A stretch of 22,226 bases of DNA from Lingula anatina (taxonomy: Eukaryota; Brachiopoda; Lingulata; Lingulida; Lingulidae): contig NW_019776078.1 in assembly GCF_001039355.2 (NCBI RefSeq), positions 9,663 to 31,888 of the forward strand, in the 5' to 3' direction. The notes below the pieces were generated by a model. It was given only the letters and a program-made list of their open reading frames with translations, was not told the origin of the DNA and did no database searches. Below are positions 18,501 through 22,226 of the stretch, one piece after another. How positions within the stretch are numbered: position 1 is the stretch's first letter; each line of letters begins with the position of its first letter. The translations under genes were made by a program, and so were the position numbers.

Positions 18501-19515
18501 TACTTAAGCAAAAAAGGAAACATCTTCTTGGACCACTCTCTACAAACATTTTTCATAATCATTTTCTCACATATCTTTTCACCTCTAGGTTGCCTATACA
18601 TTTGATGCAGGTCCCAATGCCTGTCTGTATTTACTGGAGGAGGAAGTGGCAGGCGTACTAGCCATGGTAAACCATTGTTTTCCACCAATAGAGCAGAACG
18701 GAGACCAGCATATTAGAGGGCTACAAGTGGAAGAATTGCCTATTCAGAAGGTACTCACTGAACATTCCCAGTGTGTGAGCCTTTTCATGGAAGTTTATGA
18801 AGCTGACAATATGATACAATTTTTATTTTTATTTAAATGTTTTGCCATTTTGTGTTTCTTTTTCTTTATAATTGTAAAAAGCTATCAGTAGAATAGAATA
18901 ATGAAAAAATATTACAGAAGAAATGAGTGATATTTTAATGAAAATGTCCTAATGGTAATAGTTAATATTTTCTTTGTAATACAAGCATTACATCCTTTTT
19001 TTTTGTCTCCAAAGGATTTAAAAGAAAGTTTGGGGTTCACACCTCTATCCCCAGGGGCATTGAAGTACATCATACATACCAAGGTATGTTTTTGGTTGTT
19101 CACAGGCAAATTAATGAAATTGTCTTGCTTGCACCCTTAGTTATCAAACCACCATGTTACTTATTATCTTCAGTAGTTTTAATACCTAAAGCTACATCAG
19201 ACTGGTTATTATATGTGATGCTGTGAAATGTAGATTGACACACCTTAGCTGTCATAAAGCCCAAGGTGTGGCATTGTTCAGTATTTTTTAATTAAATAAC
19301 ATTATTGATTTAACTAAACATGATTATAAATGTTCATTTTTCCTGTGCTAAATTTCCAATGTAATTGTGATGAATTTGTGAAAAAAGATAACCTCAGTTA
19401 AACGTTAGCAGTTTATTGCTGTCTTTTAATACAGGTGGGAACTGGGCCACAAGTGCTGCCATCTACAGAATGTCTGCTGAATGAAAATGGACTGCCTAAA
19501 GATGCACATTCATGA
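3066..19515 (+). CDS. MVD: Diphosphomevalonate (mevalonate-5-pyrophosphate) decarboxylase, 11 exons
   Basis: This GHMP-family enzyme uses ATP to decarboxylate mevalonate 5-diphosphate to isopentenyl diphosphate, the last step of the cytosolic mevalonate pathway. Exons are 3066-3117, 3671-3741, 4389-4456, 5287-5333, 9951-10109, 10645-10844, 11423-11593, 17445-17567, 18589-18750, 19015-19083 and 19435-19515. All introns are GT-AG, and the join is 1203 nt, coding for 400 residues plus stop, equal to human MVD. Visible motifs are IKYWGKRDE (residues 15-23), the phosphate-binding [12 protein letters not shown] (117-128), [12 protein letters not shown] (153-164) and FDAGPNA (302-308). The conserved Lys20, Ser125, Arg159 and catalytic Asp303 correspond to human residues numbered two higher. 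Introns 4 and 7 are swollen by a transposon and by a nested antisense gene. Nothing in the coding sequence is broken. Confidence 0.96.
3453..3500. repeat. Poly-C run followed by (AC)n microsatellite in MVD intron 1
   Basis: A run of about 14 C is followed by about 17 AC units. It explains the low-complexity Val-Cys/Gly open frame on the minus strand at 3273-3530. Confidence 0.95.
3671..3741 (+). CDS. MVD: MVD exon 2
   Basis: Residues 18-41. It contains the WGKRDE and LPINSSLS motifs shared by all MVDs. Acceptor TTATTTCAG, donor GTAAGA, phase 0 at its end. Confidence 0.94.
3786..4150. repeat. Three-copy ~108-bp tandem repeat with (GAAT)n and (AAAT)n tracts
   Basis: GAGACTTTGTAAATAAATAA recurs at 3816, 3926 and 4032 (spacings 110 and 106). 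Each copy carries GAAT repeats, a block around TAGATAATTTAGTAAAT and a block GGATAAACYGTTGAATGACT. It lies in MVD intron 2. Confidence 0.9.
4389..4456 (+). CDS. MVD: MVD exon 3
   Basis: Residues 42-63 plus two bases of Lys64. It contains [10 protein letters not shown], the conserved D-R-x-W-L-N-G of MVD. Acceptor CTCTTACAG, donor GTAGGT. Confidence 0.93.
4524..4790. mobile_element. TTA-flanked MITE, family A copy 1
   Basis: The ends GACCCCGTTCCCA and TGGGAACGGGGTC are perfect inverted complements and are flanked by TTA on both sides (4521-4523 and 4791-4793). Subterminal AGATCGAT motifs occur at both ends. A 3-bp TTA duplication points to PIF/Harbinger-type mobilisation. It is 267 bp, without coding capacity, in MVD intron 3. 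Confidence 0.85.
5287..5333 (+). CDS. MVD: MVD exon 4
   Basis: A 47-nt microexon-sized piece covering Lys64 to the first base of Ile80 ([15 protein letters not shown]). It aligns with the human stretch ending CLREI. Acceptor TTTATAG, donor GTAAGT. Confidence 0.92.
6227..6587. repeat. 197-bp direct duplication inside the TTAA element
   Basis: The segment around 6250-6372 recurs at about 6447-6568 with the start codons of two short frames exactly 197 bp apart (6301 and 6498). Both copies read [20 protein letters not shown] and then diverge, giving 37- and 29-residue frames. I recognise no function. Confidence 0.8.
6706..7638 (+). pseudogene. Decayed transposase-like gene inside the TTAA element (three exons, C-terminal frameshift)
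   Basis: Three pieces splice in a consistent phase: 6706-6829, 7060-7164 and 7371-7638. The first encodes a very basic stretch starting [20 protein letters not shown], the second an acidic Ser-rich stretch, the third [10 protein letters not shown] followed in a different frame by [11 protein letters not shown], an RGN motif and PLAKRRK before the stop at 7636-7638. The pattern D-P-L-E-x-x-F, then GG-x-N-(E/D)-NP, then RGN, then P-L-x-K-R resembles the C-terminal part of animal P/THAP9- or Kolobok-like transposases, recalled from family knowledge. One base appears lost at about 7454-7455, which shifts the frame. No DDE core is present. It may use an upstream 5' exon ending at the GTGAGTA donor near 5915. 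Confidence 0.6.
9673..9800. mobile_element. TTA-type MITE, family A copy 2 (short)
   Basis: Left end GAGGGCATTCCCAAAGATTT and right end ATCTATGGGAATGCGCCC are inverted, with TTA at 9670-9672 and TTG at 9801-9803 after the shared T. Subterminal TTAGATCGATC is as in the other copies. It lies in MVD intron 4, downstream of the TTAA element. Confidence 0.75.
9951..10109 (+). CDS. MVD: MVD exon 5
   Basis: Residues 80-132. It starts with the basic RRRARKRK stretch and contains the ATP-phosphate loop [12 protein letters not shown] with Ser125. Acceptor TTCATTTCAG, donor GTAAGT. Confidence 0.95.
10136..10320. mobile_element. TCA-flanked MITE, family B copy 1
   Basis: GGCTGCATTCA at the left is inverted at the right (TGAATGCAGCC), with flanking TCA on both sides (10133-10135 and 10321-10323). 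An inner pair, GGATCAAATATGG and CCATATTTGATCC, extends the inverted repeat. It shares AAATATGGCTGACCCACT with copy 2 at 11844. It is 185 bp, in MVD intron 5. Confidence 0.85.
10645..10844 (+). CDS. MVD: MVD exon 6
   Basis: Residues 133-199, including [18 protein letters not shown] with Arg159 and ending [11 protein letters not shown]. The acceptor is TTTCCAG and the donor GTAAAT. Confidence 0.95.
11250..11440 (+). repeat. Four-copy 47-bp tandem repeat spanning the exon 7 acceptor
   Basis: A 47-bp unit carrying the intron end (CATCTTCCAG) and the first 17-20 nt of exon 7 (GTCAGTGACCAGAAGAAACA) is repeated. Acceptor-exon junctions fall at 11281/11282, 11328/11329, 11375/11376 and 11422/11423, exactly 47 bp apart. 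Only the last continues into MVD coding sequence. Confidence 0.95.
11423..11593 (+). CDS. MVD: MVD exon 7
   Basis: 57 codons, residues 200-256 ([14 protein letters not shown] to FAKITMQ). The fourth of four tandem acceptor copies is used because it alone keeps the frame. The donor reads CAG|GTAGGAT and is followed at once by a MITE. Confidence 0.94.
11597..11820. mobile_element. MITE family A copy 3, abutting the exon 7 donor
   Basis: Ends GGATGCATTCCCAGAGATTT and ATCTATGGGAATGGGGT are inverted, with subterminal TTAGATCGATC. The left boundary is three bases into the intron (GTA|GGATGC) and the right flank is CTAAGAG. Internal AGTAGGCGGGACAGAC is shared, inverted, with copy 4. Confidence 0.8.
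11844..12018. mobile_element. TTA-flanked MITE, family B copy 2
   Basis: GAGCCCATTCAGAATAGGGG at the left and CCCCTATTCTGAATGGAGTC at the right are inverted. TTA flanks both sides (11841-11843, 12019-12021). The core GTCAAATATGGCCGACCCAC matches copy 1 at 10136. It is 175 bp long. Confidence 0.88.
12022..12237. mobile_element. TTA-flanked MITE, family A copy 4 (inverted relative to copy 3)
   Basis: Left GGGCATATTCCCAGACATTT and right TCTGGGAAAATGGGGCC are inverted. The left TTA (12019-12021) is shared with the preceding element, and the right TTA is at 12238-12240. Internal GTCCGTCCCGCCTACTA is the reverse complement of the copy 3 segment. Confidence 0.83.
12238..12787. other. Intron 7 stretch with short motif repeats and C/A tracts; OTU gene 3' flank
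   Basis: No gene is seen. A motif of the form ATAGTGCCTA(C/G)CG followed by AT(T/A)ATTGTGCCCCC occurs at about 12418-12451 and 12475-12504, then a run of C and A to 12530. TTTAAT at about 12531-12546 is ATTAAA on the minus strand and could act as the poly(A) signal of the antisense OTU gene. That is only a suggestion. Confidence 0.5.
12788..13047 (-). CDS. OTU gene exon 5 (Tudor-like tail)
   Basis: Residues 528-613. [19 protein letters not shown] followed by [13 protein letters not shown] fits a small Tudor/SH3-like barrel. It ends IFSDI and TGA. Confidence 0.8.
12788..16237 (-). CDS. OTU-domain cysteine protease-like protein nested antisense in MVD intron 7, five exons, 613 aa
   Basis: Exons in transcript order are 16237-15846, 15328-14712, 14531-14217, 13694-13437 and 13047-12788. 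All junctions are GT-AG and the join is 1842 nt, coding for 613 residues plus stop. Residues 358-361 are the OTU Asp-Gly-Asp-Cys box (DGDCFFRS, Cys361). [20 protein letters not shown] (462-481) fits the strand-helix-strand before the catalytic His, and GHYDVLY supplies His521. So this is a probable deubiquitinase-type protease with its triad residues present. The N-terminus is basic and helical (Lys-rich 1-60), followed by [16 protein letters not shown] (128-143), which resembles an F-x-W-F-V-D-x-x-x-x-L-K-x-x-L-P motif I associate with N-terminal regions of animal DDE transposase-like proteins. An acidic linker spans about 179-209. Residues 530-613 ([12 protein letters not shown]..., VRYFDK...) look Tudor-like. 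It is not OTUD4 or another named OTU that I recognise. It is intact and probably expressed, and its substrate is unknown. Confidence 0.85.
13437..13694 (-). CDS. OTU gene exon 4 (catalytic His)
   Basis: Residues 442-527, ending [12 protein letters not shown] with His521. Acceptor CTTTTAG, donor GTAAAT. Confidence 0.88.
13743..14020. mobile_element. MITE-like element with 28-bp inverted ends in OTU intron 3
   Basis: Left arm 13743-13770 and right arm 13993-14020 pair as inverted complements at 26 of 28 positions; both include TAGACCAAGAGTTCA. No clear target duplication is visible. The plus-strand open frame at 13839-14072 lies within it and is not a gene. Confidence 0.7.
14217..14531 (-). 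CDS. OTU gene exon 3 (catalytic Cys)
   Basis: Residues 337-441. It contains the [10 protein letters not shown] box and the helical arm [20 protein letters not shown] typical of OTU domains. Confidence 0.88.
14712..15328 (-). CDS. OTU gene exon 2
   Basis: Residues 131-336. It opens with [13 protein letters not shown], then a Pro/Ser-rich part, the acidic run [17 protein letters not shown], and a helical Arg/Leu-rich part. The long plus-strand frames at 14721-15023 and 14981-15298 are its antisense shadows. Confidence 0.82.
15570..15740. repeat. GCGAT-rich segment in OTU intron 1
   Basis: A locally GC-richer, CpG-containing block with repeated CGCGAT/GATCGC motifs (near 15582, 15637, 15682 and 15706) within AT-rich intron sequence. 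It ends TAGTGTGAATAG. It could be a fragment of a mobile element or an internal promoter. Confidence 0.35.
15846..16237 (-). CDS. OTU gene exon 1
   Basis: Residues 1-130 plus two bases of Trp131. It starts [19 protein letters not shown] with an A three bases before the ATG, is basic, and ends QSIFQW. Donor GTAAGT. Confidence 0.82.
16238..16500 (-). promoter_or_regulatory. Probable promoter and 5' leader of the OTU gene
   Basis: Upstream of the OTU start the sequence becomes CpG-containing (for example GCGGAAG near 16428 and CGGCCGGAACGAG near 16459) compared with the AT-rich surroundings. No TATA box is evident. An inverted repeat begins at 16388. Confidence 0.35.
16388..16697. repeat. Inverted repeat pair with ~35-bp arms upstream of the OTU gene
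   Basis: CCGCTATAAACAGACGA at 16388 is mirrored by TCGTCTGTTTATAGCGG ending at 16697. The homology runs on through AACC.GGTC.A..TCTACT for about 35 bp. The spacer is about 240 bp and no target duplication was found. Confidence 0.8.
16700..17444. other. Remainder of MVD intron 7
   Basis: AT-rich intron sequence with a poly-T run near 17177-17189. No gene, and no repeat I can define. The branch/pyrimidine region before exon 8 ends TTTTTTTGCAG. Confidence 0.6.
17445..17567 (+). CDS. MVD: MVD exon 8
   Basis: 41 codons, residues 257-297, containing [20 protein letters not shown], which aligns with human [20 protein letters not shown]. Donor GTAAGA. Confidence 0.95.
17897..18540. mobile_element. 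TA-flanked Tc1/mariner-type non-autonomous element in MVD intron 8
   Basis: The ends CAGGGTGGTCC...ATGTTTCC and GGAAACAT...GGACCACTCTC are inverted and flanked by TA (17895-17896 and 18541-18542). It is 644 bp and has no convincing coding frame. It ends 48 bp before exon 9. Confidence 0.8.
18122..18371. repeat. ~250-bp dispersed repeat, copy 1
   Basis: Nearly identical, in the same orientation, to 21638-21890; both start CACAATAATCAATGTTTTGT and end AATCAGTAAGTCGCAT. Here it is the core of the TA-flanked element. Confidence 0.92.
18589..18750 (+). CDS. MVD: MVD exon 9 (catalytic Asp)
   Basis: 54 codons, residues 298-351. [11 protein letters not shown] carries Asp303, the counterpart of catalytic Asp305 in human MVD. 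Acceptor ACCTCTAG, donor GTACTC. Confidence 0.95.
19015..19083 (+). CDS. MVD: MVD exon 10
   Basis: 23 codons, residues 352-374 (ending [11 protein letters not shown]). Donor GTATGT. Confidence 0.92.
19435..19515 (+). CDS. MVD: MVD exon 11
   Basis: Residues 375-400, [19 protein letters not shown] to the TGA stop. The end LPKDAHS corresponds to human LPKPAA. No peroxisomal SKL-type tail. Confidence 0.93.
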   Translation: MGTGPQVLPSTECLLNENGLPKDAHS

Positions 19516-19760
19516 TGAGGGCTCGTGCTCAGCCTTTAGACACTCTTAGAAACCCAGGGTGTTGAAAAAATGAATCATCTGTTAAAAGGCAGAGAAATAT
19601 TGAGCCTTGAAGACATTAGCATATTAATAATTCAGTCTTAGCTTATACAGGAAAGAGGTGTTGGCTTTATGTTCTGACACATCTGTGTCTGTACATAAAA
19701 AGTAACATTTGAAAATAATATGCCCGTGTCAAATAAAAACTTAAAGAACCAGTTTCATAC
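19516..19760 (+). terminator. MVD 3' untranslated region and poly(A) signal
   Basis: The canonical AATAAA at 19732-19737 lies 217 bp after the stop codon. Cleavage would be expected within about 30 bp. Confidence 0.7.
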
Positions 19761-19764
19761 GTGG

Positions 19765-20660
19765 TTTGCTTATTATTTTCTTTATTGTATAGATAGTCCA
19801 ATACACCTACTGCTTGCTATAAAAGCGTACACTGATGAAAGTACTTTAATTTATGCCAATCAAAGTTTTATACTTTCAATAAATCTTCACTGATTTGAGC
19901 AAGATCTGGTTTCATAACATCTCTCATTTTGAAGTAAGCAATATCTTTCATATATATCTATAGCATAGCAATGAGGTCAGTGTTGCCATCTCACTTGCAG
20001 TGGATATACATTGCAAAGGCATCATCACCATTAACATACCAAAATGGAACTTTGCTGTTCTTTTAAGTTTCTTCATTTAGACAGCTGTGTAAAAGACAGG
20101 ACTGCACTGATGCATGGACATTTAAAGCAAAATACTTCTGTAGTCTTTATGGAATACTGGTTATTACACAAAATGGACTATTACGTCAACTGTACTTTCT
20201 GGTTCATGACCAGCAACACACGAAGACGGACAACAATGCCTGTTGACACCTCACTTGGTATATTTCCAACTCCTCGTGCATGCGCACAACAGTAATAACA
20301 CTACATGTAAACACTACAGCTTCCATCAGACATGACTTAAGATTGTAAGAAAAAAGTAGTGAAGAAAGACTTGTGGCCTTAAGACTGGATGCTGCTTGAG
20401 GCAGAAAAATCTGTATTAAAAATTTCTGATAAAAAATGAAAAAAAAAATCAAGTATATTTTCATGCTCACTGTCATTGAGAACTCAATTTTCTGTAAATA
20501 TAAATCATATTTAAATAAAGTTGAAATTGCACATAAATTATACTATAGTTTTTCACTTCTGGAATTCAGTTCAATTTCTTGGCATAAAATTGGCTGAATA
20601 CATTGGTCCAATCATTTTAAGCATAATGTCAAATTTCCATGTGCCTACCATACACAGTTA
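19765..20660 (-). other. Probable RABIF 3' untranslated region
   Basis: No gene is recognised. TTTATT at 19781-19786 reads AATAAA on the minus strand and could end the RABIF transcript, which would give it a 3' UTR of about 0.9 kb. Several short frames here (20044-20295 on plus, 20204-20476 on minus) have no recognisable domain. Confidence 0.4.
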
Positions 20661-20897
20661 TCAAACATGTTTTACCCTGTCAAGAGCAACATAAAATTCA
20701 TTCTTTATATTCACATCGTGCCAGCCAATAGGGCCGATTTCACAGTCTGCGCAGATCAGGTATTTGCTTGTGCCAACATTTTTGGTGAAGCCCACATTAT
20801 CAAATGTGTACATGTCATCCACCAGCCAGCAGTCAGACAGTGTCTCTCCATTGGGATCTGTGCCCTCGGCTTTTTTCTTCATGTGTGGAAGGAATAG
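20661..20897 (-). CDS. RABIF: RABIF exon 2
   Basis: 78 codons plus stop. It begins LFLPHMKKK and carries the second zinc pair, ICADCEIG. Confidence 0.95.
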   Translation of the reverse strand, partial: LFLPHMKKKAEGTDPNGETLSDCWLVDDMYTFDNVGFTKNVGTSKYLICADCEIGPIGWHDVNIKNEFYVALDRVKHV

Positions 20898-21481
20898 CTG
20901 GAAATGAAATGTAGTATTCTGGGTGTTAGTGATGCTGCTGACAATGGTGACATTAACTTTAAGGGAGGTTTTTTATTATCAACAATTATCTGAGTGGTAA
21001 AAAAAAATGATATCAATAATCAATTCACACAAGCTGCACATTATTACAGCTACTGCGTCAATATATCAAATGTTTTAGTGCATTTTAACAGTACACACAA
21101 AATAATACATTAACTTTCAAACGACACAATAAAATTATTATAAATTACTACTGAGTACATGTACGTGAAATAACGCTTAAGAGTGAGATGGGTTTGTGGG
21201 ATGGGAGAAGCTAATATTATAACAATTTTAATGACATTAAATAGATTAAATAAGTAAGGGTATCAGCTCTTAGCGGCATCGGAAGTGACGATCAATGAAT
21301 TTAAAGTCTATCTCACCTCTTTTTGTACAAACTTGGCACTTCCTGGCCTAAGAACGACGCATCCGCAGCGTTCGCATTGCAAAGTTAGGCTATTTTTGCC
21401 ATCTTTGACTAATTCAGCGTGGTTTGGTTTGATTGGCGATGCTGCCCCTTTGGTTTCTTCCCCGCTCACCCCCTCTGACAT
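20661..21481 (-). CDS. RABIF: RABIF/MSS4, Rab-interacting zinc-binding guanine nucleotide release factor
   Basis: Two exons, 21481-21317 and 20897-20661, join at phase 0 into 133 residues (human has 123; the extra residues are N-terminal). MSS4 binds nucleotide-free exocytic Rab GTPases and acts as a weak exchange factor or holding chaperone in the cytosol. The single zinc site is formed by CERC (Cys36, Cys39) and CADC (Cys104, Cys107), all present. The diagnostic strings NVGFTKNVG and CADCEIGPIGWH are there, as is the Asn/Phe-rich end NEFYVALDRV. The start is chosen at MSEGVSGEE because the longer frame to 21649 runs into the divergent promoter. Intron donor GTGAGA, acceptor TTTCCAG. Confidence 0.95.
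21317..21481 (-). CDS. RABIF: RABIF exon 1
   Basis: 55 codons. It carries the first zinc pair, CERCG, and ends GSAKFVQKE. Confidence 0.93.
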
Positions 21482-21640
21482 TGTCAAATGTGTTCTTTTG
21501 ATTTTAACCACTATTCCGCATGTGAAAACTCTTTTGAGATTAGAGACCCGAATGTAGTACACTGAGATCGACTTCCGGTGTCTACAGGTGGGAAAATGAA
21601 CGCATGTATCGAGTCTTAATCGGACAGATTTATGGTTCAC
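21482..21640. promoter_or_regulatory. Divergent promoter between RABIF and PSME3IP1
   Basis: The two genes are head-to-head with start codons about 500 bp apart. An ETS-family site ACTTCCGG lies at 21571-21578, and a CAG|GTGGGA donor-like site at about 21587 could end a non-coding first exon of PSME3IP1. Shared ETS-driven promoters are common for housekeeping pairs. The exact starts are not visible. Confidence 0.45.
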
Positions 21641-21890
21641 AATAATCAATGTTTTGTTATGAAATATGCCCTGGTGGTTTTACATCTGCCTCTAGAGTGT
21701 GTGTTCTTTGTGTTGCATTATTTCTGAGGGTGATGATCGAAAAAGATGTGAAGTGGAACTGAACAAACTTGTCAATATTTTGCAACTTAAAAAAATAACA
21801 TCGATTTAAAAATAATTATTATTTGAAAACTTTTAGCCAGAGTGTCAATGACATTTGAAGACGTTTAATCGTGAAATCAGTAAGTCGCAT
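21638..21890. repeat. ~250-bp dispersed repeat, copy 2
   Basis: Same orientation and nearly the same sequence as 18122-18371, but without the TA-flanked termini that surround copy 1. It lies in the probable first intron of PSME3IP1. Confidence 0.92.
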
Positions 21891-21982
21891 CATGTCTACC
21901 TGTAGTTCCCTTCCTCATTTTATTCTGTTTTTAAATCACAGTAAACTGTTGCTCTTCAAAATACATGTTTACAGATTCCAAC

Positions 21983-22109
21983 ATGAGTGGAAAGGACAGT
22001 GACTTGCCGGTAGCTTTTAAGAAATTTGTGTCGGAGGATGAAATAGAAGAACAGAAAAAACGTAGACAAGAAGAATGGGAGAAAGTGAGAACAGCAGATC
22101 AACCTATAG
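21983..22109 (+). CDS. PSME3IP1: PSME3IP1 (FAM192A/NIP30) first coding exon, gene continues past the window
   Basis: 42 codons plus one base. The protein starts MSGKDSDLPV and contains FVSEDEIEEQKKRRQEEWEK, matching the conserved N-terminal signature FVSE-x-E-(L/I)-x-E-x-(R/K)-KRRQEEWEKVR of FAM192A/NIP30. That nuclear protein binds the proteasome activator PA28-gamma (PSME3) through its C-terminus, which is outside the window. Exon acceptor TTTACAG at 21968-21974; donor GTAAGA at 22110. Only the N-terminal part is present because the window ends. Confidence 0.9.
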
Positions 22110-22207
22110 GTAAGAAGGCTATGGAGAAGGTGGGGGAAGTTTGAGGCATCCTTTTGTTATATTAGGAATATTTTTTACAAAAGTAATCTAATAAAAACTT
22201 CTAAGTT

Positions 22208-22226
22208 TTTTTTTTTTTTTTTTTTT
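22208..22226. repeat. Poly-T run at window end
   Basis: A run of T closes the window within the PSME3IP1 intron. It may be a genuine homopolymer or an assembly edge. Confidence 0.6.

Noticed and set aside
20044-20476. Overlapping frames on both strands between MVD and RABIF
   Set aside because: No recognisable domains; position and AT content fit a 3' untranslated region.
21482-21649. N-terminal extension of RABIF to an upstream ATG
   Set aside because: It would cross the ETS site and the divergent promoter, and the extra residues have no counterpart in the family; MSEGVSGEE is the better start.

Overview
The window is nuclear DNA of an animal, most likely a marine invertebrate. Its genes are cut by GT-AG introns, it is AT-rich, and the introns are loaded with microsatellites and short non-autonomous DNA transposons. 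The protein sequences do not let me name the phylum; a mollusc-like lophotrochozoan or an invertebrate deuterostome would both fit. No bacterial, organellar, CRISPR, rRNA or tRNA features were seen.

Layout. Bases 1-2900 are repeats: a family with AGGTCA direct repeats, a GC-rich minisatellite, a terminal hairpin and a short hAT-like element. Bases 3066-19515 (+) hold a complete 11-exon gene for diphosphomevalonate decarboxylase (MVD). The joined exons keep one frame for 400 residues, the same length as the human enzyme. Intron 4 (5334-9950) carries a 3.96-kb TTAA-flanked DNA transposon with three decayed transposase-like exons. Intron 7 (11594-17444) carries, on the opposite strand, an intact five-exon gene of 613 codons (12788-16237, -). 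This gene encodes an OTU-type cysteine protease between a transposase-associated N-terminal region and a Tudor-like C-terminal region. From 20661 to 21481 (-) is RABIF/MSS4, complete in two exons. It is head-to-head with the first coding exon of PSME3IP1 (FAM192A/NIP30; 21983-22109, +), which runs off the window.

How the parts relate. MVD is a housekeeping enzyme of the mevalonate pathway. RABIF is a Rab-binding chaperone/exchange factor, and PSME3IP1 is a nuclear PA28-gamma partner. They share no pathway, and their closeness looks like ordinary packing, with a divergent promoter between the last two and MVD and RABIF ending tail-to-tail.

Most notable. The MVD transcription unit has been heavily rebuilt by mobile DNA. 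One short TTA-type element abuts, and probably inserted into, the exon 7 splice donor. The exon 7 acceptor exists in four tandem 47-bp copies, of which only the last gives an open frame. A TA-flanked element ends 48 bp before exon 9. The OTU gene nested antisense in intron 7 is the best candidate for something undescribed.
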